This document shows positions 1 to 5,312 of a stretch of DNA of 5,312 bases, piece by piece. The DNA is taken from assembly GCA_017623955.1 (NCBI GenBank), contig JAGAOA010000178.1, positions 1 to 5,312 of the forward strand. Reading direction: 5' to 3'. Numbering within the stretch: position 1 is the stretch's first letter; every line of letters starts with the position of its first letter. The notes below the pieces were generated by a model, which worked only from the letters and a program-made list of their open reading frames with translations, was not told the origin of the DNA and searched no databases. The translations under genes were made by a program, and so were the position numbers. The DNA comes from Opitutales bacterium (GTDB lineage: Bacteria; Verrucomicrobiota; Verrucomicrobiae; Opitutales; CAG-312).

Positions 1-1
1 A

Positions 2-1171
2 GAAGAAGCACCAATTATTAAGTATGTGCAATCGCTTATTACTGAAGCTGTTAAACGTAGAGCATCTGACATTCACTTAGAACCATTGGAAAAACGCTTC
101 CGTGTACGTTATCGTATTGACGGTGTTCTTGTTGAAGTTGAAAATCCACCTAAGCGTTTGCAACCATCTATCATATCACGTCTAAAACTTATGGCAGATA
201 TGTCGATTGCAGAAAAACGCGTTCCTCTAGATGGTCGTATTCAGATTACATACAATGAAAAAGACATCGACTTACGTGTATCAAGCTTGCCCACAGTATA
301 TGGCGAAAGTATTGTTATGCGTATTCTCGATAAAGAAGGATTGCGTTTGGGACTACCTGAGTTGGGCTTCTTCTCTGACGACCAAGCAACGTTTGAACGT
401 GTCGTTGGAATGGCAGATGGTATATTCCTTGTAACTGGTCCTACTGGTTCTGGTAAGTCAACAACTCTTTATTCAGCGTTGAACTTCCTCAACTACCCTG
501 ATAGAAAAATTATTACAGTAGAAGACCCTGTTGAATATCAAATGACTGGTATAAATCAGGTTCAGGTGCGTAGAGAAGTTGGTATGACTTTTGCAGCTGC
601 ATTGCGTTCAATGTTGCGTCAAGCTCCAAATATCATTATGATTGGGGAAATTCGCGACCTAGAAACTGCAGAAATTGCAATTAATGCATCGCTAACAGGT
701 CACATGGTATTTAGTACATTGCACACTAATGACGCACCAAGTGCGGTTACTCGTTTAGTTGATATCGGCGTTAAACCATTCTTGGTATCGGCATCTTTGA
801 GAGCAGCATTAGCTCAACGTCTAGTTCGCAAAAATTGTGCATCGTGTAAAGAAGCATATCAGCCCGATTCACGTGTATTGCAAGCTATCGGAATAAATGA
901 AATAGAAGCTCAAGGTATGAACTTTATGCATGGTGTTGGTTGTCCAAAATGTAACGGAATTGGTTACAAGGGTCGAATGGGCATCTTTGAAATATTTATA
1001 GTAAACGAAGAAATGCAACAAATGATTTACGAAGGTAGAACTCTAGTTGAGTTGCGTGCAAAAGCTCGCGAGCTTGGTATGCGAATTATGCGAGAAGACG
1101 GCGTAAGAAAAGTTGCTAACGGCTTGACTACTGCCGATGAAGTTCTAAAGGTCACAATGAATGAAGCGTAA
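2..1171 (+). CDS. gspE: GspE/PilB-family assembly ATPase, first of a tandem pair (5' end outside window)
   Basis: This is a cytoplasmic ATPase that powers pseudopilus or type IV pilus assembly, acting as a hexamer on the GspF/PilC platform. The frame is open from base 2, giving 389 residues before the stop. The codons before the GTG at 26 already match the second ATPase (PIIKYV against PIIRFV), so that GTG is internal and the true start is upstream. Numbering from base 2, visible motifs are ASDIHLEP near residue 23, Walker [10 protein letters not shown] at 146-154 (K152), the Asp box EDPVEY at 174-179, the Walker B region ending GEIRD at 215-219 (E216), the His box with H234 and HTND at 241-244, and a zinc tetracysteine C279/C282/C314/C317. 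All catalytic motifs look intact. The segment before Walker B reads RQAPN where GspE usually has RQDPD. The cysteines argue against a PilT retraction ATPase. Secretion or pilus role cannot be decided. The next gene follows after 11 bases. Confidence 0.93.
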   Translation, partial: EEAPIIKYVQSLITEAVKRRASDIHLEPLEKRFRVRYRIDGVLVEVENPPKRLQPSIISRLKLMADMSIAEKRVPLDGRIQITYNEKDIDLRVSSLPTVYGESIVMRILDKEGLRLGLPELGFFSDDQATFERVVGMADGIFLVTGPTGSGKSTTLYSALNFLNYPDRKIITVEDPVEYQMTGINQVQVRREVGMTFAAALRSMLRQAPNIIMIGEIRDLETAEIAINASLTGHMVFSTLHTNDAPSAVTRLVDIGVKPFLVSASLRAALAQRLVRKNCASCKEAYQPDSRVLQAIGINEIEAQGMNFMHGVGCPKCNGIGYKGRMGIFEIFIVNEEMQQMIYEGRTLVELRAKARELGMRIMREDGVRKVANGLTTADEVLKVTMNEA

Positions 1172-1175
1172 GGAG
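1169..1175 (+). promoter_or_regulatory. Ribosome binding site of the second ATPase, overlapping the upstream stop codon
   Basis: TAAGGAG contains the TAA stop of the first ATPase and an AGGAG Shine-Dalgarno core at 1171-1175, seven bases before the ATG at 1183. This fixes the start of the second gene and suggests that translation of the two ATPases is coupled on one transcript. Confidence 0.85.
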
Positions 1176-1182
1176 TTTTTCT

Positions 1183-2853
1183 ATGTTTGAAGACCATAAT
1201 AATGCAATTTTCGATATAATGTTATCAAGTGGGTTGCTTACAAAACCTCAACTTGAAGAGTTCGATGAAACACACGTAAATACGGGTAAACCGCTCGCCG
1301 ATGTAATTCTAGATTCTGGATTAGTCGACAAAGAAACAATGCTAAAGGCAATAGCTAAGGACTTGCAATATGAGTATATGGCAATTCCACCAGCAGATAT
1401 TCCAGAAGAGGCAATAAAACAACTGCGCGCCAATATGGCTAGAACGTATGGCGTTGTTCCTATCAGATTTGACGATACAACCATAACACTCATTGCAAAA
1501 GATCCATTTAATAATGCAATTATTGACGATTTAACGTTCTCATTGAACAAAGATGTATCGCTAGTTGTGATGGATCCAGATAAAGTTGATTCGCTCATAG
1601 TTCAAAGTTACGGCGAAGATAACTTGAGCATTGATGACATCCTATCTGAAATTAGTGAAGATGATCTTGCAGAAGATGGCGGTGCCTCAAAAGCAAACGA
1701 AACTCCTATTATCAGATTTGTAAATCTAATATTGCAACAAGCTGTTAGAGATAAAGCATCTGACATTCACTTTGAACCATTTGAAGATCAATTCCGTATT
1801 CGTTATCGTATAGACGGAGCATTGTACGAAATGGCTCCACCTCCAAAAAGTTTGGCTTTACCAGTAATTTCGCGTATCAAAGTTTTGGCAAACTTAAATA
1901 TTGCAGAAAATCGTATACCTCAAGACGGTAGAATTAAAATTACCATTTCTGGACGTCCAGTAGACTTGCGTGTGTCTACGTTGCCAACGCAATTTGGAGA
2001 ATCGGTGGTACTTCGTGTTCTCGACAAAGGTGTGGTAAATCTTGACCTCGAAAAATTATCGATGTCGGAAGAAATAATGGAAAACATCCGTCGCTTAGTA
2101 AAGATGCCTAACGGCATATTTATCGTAACAGGTCCTACTGGCTCTGGTAAAACAACTACATTGTACTCGGCTCTTCGCGAAGTAAATACAGTAGATGTGA
2201 AAATTCTAACATCGGAAGACCCTGTTGAATATGAAATCGACGGAATTATGCAGGTTCAGATTAATCACCAAGTGGGCTTAGACTTCGCCCGATGCTTGCG
2301 TGCATTCTTGCGTCAAGACCCCGATAAGATAATGGTTGGAGAAATTCGTGACCTTGAAACTGCGCAGATTGCAGTTCAAGCGTCATTAACAGGTCACGTT
2401 GTATTGGCTACACTTCATACAAACGACTCTCCAGGTGCAGTAACACGTTTGATGGATATGGGCTTGGAACCGTACCTCATCGCAGCATCATTGGAGGGTG
2501 TTTTGGGGCAACGATTGGTGCGTAGAATTTGTCCAACGTGCAGAACAGCTTTTGAACCAGATCAAGAAACTATTGATAAACTCGGAGTAGATCCAATAGA
2601 AATTGCGGATAAGAAGTTCTACTTTGGTAAAGGTTGCTCTGATTGCGGAGGTTCAGGTTATCGTGGTCGTCAAGGATTGTTTGAATTACTTTTGGTAAAC
2701 GATCACTTAAGAGACCTCATTACAGCTAGAGCTCCAACTATGGTCTTGAAACAGAAAGCTATTGAATTAGGTATGCGTACGCTCCGCGATGACGGCTTGC
2801 GCGCAATATTCGATGGCGCAACAACTGTTGACGAAGTTTTGAAATACACTTAA
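1183..2853 (+). CDS. gspE: GspE/PilB-family assembly ATPase, second of the pair, complete
   Basis: This is a hexameric cytoplasmic motor ATPase for type II secretion or type IV pilus assembly. At 556 residues it has the usual family length. Residues 8-60 form two 24-residue helical repeats five residues apart (conserved glycines G17 and G46), the MshEN pattern. A GspE N-terminal domain follows to about 145, then an acidic linker (about 145-172, rich in D, E and S) and the catalytic half. The latter carries ASDIHFEP around D194, Walker [10 protein letters not shown] at 317-325 (K323), the Asp box EDPVEY at 345-350, RQDPD at 377-381, GEIRD at 386-390 (catalytic E387), the His box with H405 and HTND at 412-415, and a zinc tetracysteine C450/C453/C485/C488. 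About half of the catalytic-half residues match the preceding ATPase by eye, so the two are old paralogues, not a recent copy. The start is supported by AGGAG seven bases upstream. gspF follows after 29 bases. GspE or PilB is equally possible as a name. Confidence 0.95.
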   Translation: MFEDHNNAIFDIMLSSGLLTKPQLEEFDETHVNTGKPLADVILDSGLVDKETMLKAIAKDLQYEYMAIPPADIPEEAIKQLRANMARTYGVVPIRFDDTTITLIAKDPFNNAIIDDLTFSLNKDVSLVVMDPDKVDSLIVQSYGEDNLSIDDILSEISEDDLAEDGGASKANETPIIRFVNLILQQAVRDKASDIHFEPFEDQFRIRYRIDGALYEMAPPPKSLALPVISRIKVLANLNIAENRIPQDGRIKITISGRPVDLRVSTLPTQFGESVVLRVLDKGVVNLDLEKLSMSEEIMENIRRLVKMPNGIFIVTGPTGSGKTTTLYSALREVNTVDVKILTSEDPVEYEIDGIMQVQINHQVGLDFARCLRAFLRQDPDKIMVGEIRDLETAQIAVQASLTGHVVLATLHTNDSPGAVTRLMDMGLEPYLIAASLEGVLGQRLVRRICPTCRTAFEPDQETIDKLGVDPIEIADKKFYFGKGCSDCGGSGYRGRQGLFELLLVNDHLRDLITARAPTMVLKQKAIELGMRTLRDDGLRAIFDGATTVDEVLKYT

Positions 2854-2873
2854 TATACATATCTCATCTCGTA

Positions 2874-2878
2874 AAGGA
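2874..2878 (+). promoter_or_regulatory. Ribosome binding site of gspF
   Basis: AAGGA lies four bases before the ATG at 2883, inside the 29-base gap after the second ATPase. The spacing is a little short but usable, and it supports this ATG as the start. I see no promoter or terminator in the gap, so gspF is probably co-transcribed with the ATPases. Confidence 0.65.
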
Positions 2879-2882
2879 AATT

Positions 2883-4127
2883 ATGGCAAAGTTCAAATAT
2901 ATAGCCTCCGATAAGGAAGGACATCAATTAGAAGGAACAATAGACTCTACAAGCGAAAGCCGTGCAAGAAAAGATTTGGCGGCTCAAGGTTTGACAGTGT
3001 CGAAAATATCCGAAGTAGTAGTAACTGAACGCAAAGCATCGGCTGCTTCGAAAAAACGCCCCAAGCCATTGTTTGGTACAGGTGTTACAAACGAAAACGT
3101 AACAGTGTTTTCACGTCAATTAGCTACCCTTTTGAAAGCTGGATTGCCATTGTTGCGTTCGCTTGAAGTTATAGGTCGTCAGGAAAAAAATCCATATTTT
3201 AAAGGCGTTATTGAAGACATTTCTGATAGCGTTCGCACAGGTAATAAGTTCTCTGATGGATTAGCACAACATCCAAAGATTTTCGACAAGCTTTATATTA
3301 ATATGGCTCGTGCTGGGGAAGCTGGAGGCGTGTTAGATGTTGTTCTCGATCGTCTATCAACATTCCAAGAAAAAGCATTGAAGACTACAAATAAAGTTAA
3401 GAGTGCAATGGTTTATCCATTAGTTATTATGACAGTGGCAATAGCTATTGTGGCAATCTTAATGATTTTCGTTATTCCTCAATTCCAAAAGATTTTTGCA
3501 GATATGCTCAATGGAGCTCCAATGCCAGGGCTTACACAAATGATTATCAATATATCAGACTTCATGCGTGTAAATTATATCGCAACTATCGCTATTGTTG
3601 TAGGTACTGTAGTAGCATTGAAGTTGTTTTTCAAAACTAAAATCGGAATCAAAACTTGGGATACTCTCGCACTCAAAACCCCAAAGATTGGCGATATGGT
3701 AATGAAATCAACAGTTGCACGCTTTACAAGAACATTCGGTACATTGCTCGCTTCGGGCGTACCAATTTTGGAAGCACTTACAATTACACGCGGAACTCTT
3801 AAAAATTCAATCATATCTGATGCACTCGGAAGAGTTCACGACCGCGTACGAGATGGTGAACCGTTAGGAGCCCCACTCGATCAACAAAATATATTCCCAA
3901 CAATGGTTACAAGTATGGTGGAAGTTGGCGAAGAAACTGGTCAGCTCTCTGAAATGTTGACTCGTATTGCAGATAACTACGACGAAGAAGTAGATAATTC
4001 GGTAGGCGCTATAACATCAGTTATTGAACCTATCATGATTGTATTCTTGGCGGTAGTTGTTGGTACAATTGTTATCGCCTTGTTCTTGCCAATTATTCAG
4101 ATTATCCAAAAGCTCACAGGCGGTTAA
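2883..4127 (+). CDS. gspF: GspF/PilC inner-membrane platform protein
   Basis: This is the polytopic inner-membrane platform of a type II secretion or type IV pilus machine, on which the GspE/PilB ATPase docks. It has 414 residues, typical of the family. The order is a small N-terminal domain (about 3-45), a basic Ala/Lys/Arg linker (about 48-64), and two copies of the T2SSF cytoplasmic domain. Paired family hallmarks are visible: LLKAGLPLL (83-91) matches LLASGVPIL (288-296), and ARAGEAGGVL (142-151) matches VEVGEETGQL (346-355). Hydrophobic segments lie at about 177-199, 232-250 and 382-406, the usual three-helix arrangement. The first T2SSF copy ends with the PQFQKIF motif after the first helix. 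Nothing looks truncated or frameshifted. It is the last gene before a strong terminator, so it ends the operon. PilC is the alternative name if this is a pilus system. Confidence 0.96.
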   Translation: MAKFKYIASDKEGHQLEGTIDSTSESRARKDLAAQGLTVSKISEVVVTERKASAASKKRPKPLFGTGVTNENVTVFSRQLATLLKAGLPLLRSLEVIGRQEKNPYFKGVIEDISDSVRTGNKFSDGLAQHPKIFDKLYINMARAGEAGGVLDVVLDRLSTFQEKALKTTNKVKSAMVYPLVIMTVAIAIVAILMIFVIPQFQKIFADMLNGAPMPGLTQMIINISDFMRVNYIATIAIVVGTVVALKLFFKTKIGIKTWDTLALKTPKIGDMVMKSTVARFTRTFGTLLASGVPILEALTITRGTLKNSIISDALGRVHDRVRDGEPLGAPLDQQNIFPTMVTSMVEVGEETGQLSEMLTRIADNYDEEVDNSVGAITSVIEPIMIVFLAVVVGTIVIALFLPIIQIIQKLTGG

Positions 4128-4152
4128 TATTGCACAATACGCCTTAAAGAAG

Positions 4153-4186
4153 AACACGCATTGTAATATATAATGCGTGTTTTTTT
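4153..4186 (+). terminator. Intrinsic (Rho-independent) terminator of the ATPase-gspF operon
   Basis: The arms AACACGCATT (4153-4162) and AATGCGTGTT (4172-4181) are perfect 10-bp complements around a 9-base AT-rich loop. A run of seven T (4180-4186) starts at the base of the stem. It begins 25 bases after the gspF stop. There is no matching T run for the opposite strand, so it acts in the + direction. It separates the operon from the secreted-protein gene. Confidence 0.93.
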
Positions 4187-4195
4187 ATAAAAACA

Positions 4196-4223
4196 TTGAA
4201 AAACTGTGTTCAATCTATTTAAT
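4196..4223 (+). promoter_or_regulatory. Possible promoter of the secreted-protein gene (weak)
   Basis: The terminator upstream means the gene at 4231 should have its own promoter in the short space left. TTGAAA (4196-4201) and TTTAAT (4218-4223) are 16 bases apart and resemble -35 and -10 boxes, but this would put transcription start almost at the ATG. An alternative is TTGTAA (4161-4166) with TATAAA (4186-4191), 19 bases apart and overlapping the terminator. Such AT-rich DNA gives matches by chance, so neither is firm. Confidence 0.2.
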
Positions 4224-4230
4224 TGTAATT

Positions 4231-5312
4231 ATGAAAACTAATTTATTTATCTTGATGTATGCTTTGCTGTTAACATTACCAACTGCATTCGCTAGAATAG
4301 GCGAAACTAAGCAAGAAATAGCCGACCGCATGTTTGCTAAAACACAACATGCTTATGTGTATAATTCAAAAGAAGATCGTTTGCGTGAAGCACTTGAGTT
4401 GCCGTACAAGTATAAGATGATGATGTTCCCAGATGGCACTGAAAATTTCTTCTTATTCAAAAAAGATAACGATGGGACTACAGCTCAAGGCGATACTATA
4501 ACACAACATGAATTGTATGGATGGGAATTACATTTAGTTTTCTATCAAGGAAAGTCGGTAATGGAATTTTATCGCCGTCATACCGACCCAATGACAGTAG
4601 AAGAAATTGAAGAACTAATGAAAGTAGTTGCATCAAAATCATCAAATGGCAAGTGGCAACCAGTCGATTTCTCTCCAGTTATAAGACAATGGAATTTCGA
4701 ACATAAAAATAAATCTATATCTAATAAAACTTTTGATGAAAATAAAACATTGCGCGATATACTACCACAGTCTTCGCGTCGCTTTGTTTATGTTGAAGTT
4801 CCAGAAGATGTTTTAAAAGATGGGCACTTCAAAACTACTCTAATATCGGACTTACTTACAATAGAAAATAGAAAAGCTAACGAAAAATATCGCAATTATG
4901 TTGCAAAACAAACAAAACAGAAAGCTGCAAAAACAGCGAAAAGTAAAAAAGTAAGACAAAATGCCCCTGCAAAAATAAACGTATTTCCAACAAAGTTATT
5001 TAAATGGACAACTCAAACATTTTACGATCCAACATCTGGAAAAATGTCTATGGTAGAATTCTTAATGCCAGATATTGAATTTGGGAATGTAGCTCCTATT
5101 AGATACGATAAATCAATTCAAATAACTACATCAATTCCACTTCAAGATGGAACTGCATTCGGATATACTTATGAAACTGAAGACAAAACTATTCGTGCTA
5201 TAATTTATCAAAATGGAATTTTATTTATAGACTCAAAGTTTGATAAAAACTTGCGTCTGTACATGGAAGAGTTGTATCTAAAACAATCTCAACTGCGTAC
5301 ATATTCTGCTAA
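4231..5312 (+). CDS. Secreted protein of unknown function (3' end outside window)
   Basis: The frame is open from the ATG at 4231 to the right edge, giving 360 residues without a stop. I do not recognise a named family. Residues 1-21 look like a Sec signal peptide: MKTN, a hydrophobic core (about 5-16), then a likely cut after AFA (19-21), so the protein is probably periplasmic or exported. The mature part begins RIGETKQEIADRMF. Residues about 97-145 have a strand-strand-helix look (GWELHLVFYQGKSVMEFY, then an acidic helix TVEEIEELMK, then GKWQPV). A Lys/Ala-rich polar stretch at about 214-248 looks like a linker or charged helix. A second module follows (KWTTQTFYDP from about 258, several strands with Tyr and Phe). 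The R-x-G-E-T start and 'f-x-x-G-K-s' strand resemble short secreted proteins common in Verrucomicrobiota; this is from memory. No catalytic motif, lipobox or later transmembrane helix is seen. No Shine-Dalgarno precedes the ATG, but the signal peptide supports this start. Base use is more AT-rich than in the operon. Confidence 0.85.
   Translation, partial: MKTNLFILMYALLLTLPTAFARIGETKQEIADRMFAKTQHAYVYNSKEDRLREALELPYKYKMMMFPDGTENFFLFKKDNDGTTAQGDTITQHELYGWELHLVFYQGKSVMEFYRRHTDPMTVEEIEELMKVVASKSSNGKWQPVDFSPVIRQWNFEHKNKSISNKTFDENKTLRDILPQSSRRFVYVEVPEDVLKDGHFKTTLISDLLTIENRKANEKYRNYVAKQTKQKAAKTAKSKKVRQNAPAKINVFPTKLFKWTTQTFYDPTSGKMSMVEFLMPDIEFGNVAPIRYDKSIQITTSIPLQDGTAFGYTYETEDKTIRAIIYQNGILFIDSKFDKNLRLYMEELYLKQSQLRTYSA

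Noticed and set aside
61..78. 18-base direct repeat with 1755-1772, as a possible recombination or mobile-element repeat
   Set aside because: It encodes the conserved ASDIH motif at matching places in the two paralogous ATPases, so shared ancestry and protein constraint explain it.
26..1171. GTG at 26 as the start codon of the first ATPase
   Set aside because: The frame stays open to the window edge, and the codons at 2-25 encode residues conserved with the second ATPase. The GTG lies inside the family domain, so the gene is 5'-truncated by the window.
1248..1598. 116-residue open frame on the minus strand
   Set aside because: It lies wholly inside the well-supported second ATPase gene, has no recognisable motif and looks like a shadow of its codon pattern. 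The same holds for the minus-strand frames at 1920-2117 and 3575-3814 and the + frame at 231-434.
4128..4139. Small palindrome TATTGCACAATA after gspF
   Set aside because: A 5-bp inverted repeat with two central bases is too short for a stable hairpin and is expected by chance in AT-rich DNA. Nothing else marks it as an operator.
4169..4174. TATAAT as a -10 box for the secreted-protein gene
   Set aside because: It sits in the loop and right arm of the terminator hairpin, and no convincing -35 box lies about 17 bases upstream. The sequence is better explained by the terminator.

Overview
The window holds the 3' part of a type II secretion / type IV pilus-like assembly operon, followed by the start of an unrelated gene for a secreted protein. 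All genes are on the + strand. GC is low, roughly 40% in the operon and about a third in the last gene (hand counts on a few lines). Three things suggest a Gram-negative member of the PVC group, with Verrucomicrobiota or Lentisphaerota most likely: two different GspE/PilB-type ATPase genes back to back before gspF, the RQAPN variant in the first ATPase, and the 'signal peptide plus R-x-G-E-T' start of the last protein. This placement rests on remembered family patterns, not on a search.

Layout: (1) 2-1171 is a GspE/PilB-family ATPase whose 5' end lies outside the window. It enters at the start of the catalytic half, about 171 residues into the protein by comparison with the next gene. (2) 1183-2853 is a second, complete GspE/PilB-family ATPase of 556 residues. 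Its ribosome binding site overlaps the stop codon of the first. (3) 2883-4127 is a complete GspF/PilC inner-membrane platform protein of 414 residues. (4) 4153-4186 is a strong intrinsic terminator that closes the operon. (5) 4231 to the window end is an open reading frame of at least 360 residues. It has a signal peptide and no recognised named function, and it runs off the right edge.

How the genes work together: GspE/PilB ATPases form cytoplasmic hexamers that dock on the GspF/PilC platform and drive assembly of a pseudopilus or pilus. Having two full-featured assembly ATPases beside one platform gene is the main point of interest: they may act as alternative motors, as a mixed motor, or with separate filament systems. 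No pilin, pseudopilin, secretin or PilT-type retraction ATPase lies inside the window, so secretion and pilus roles cannot be told apart here. I found no mobile element, CRISPR array, tRNA or rRNA, and nothing that clearly amounts to an undescribed system.
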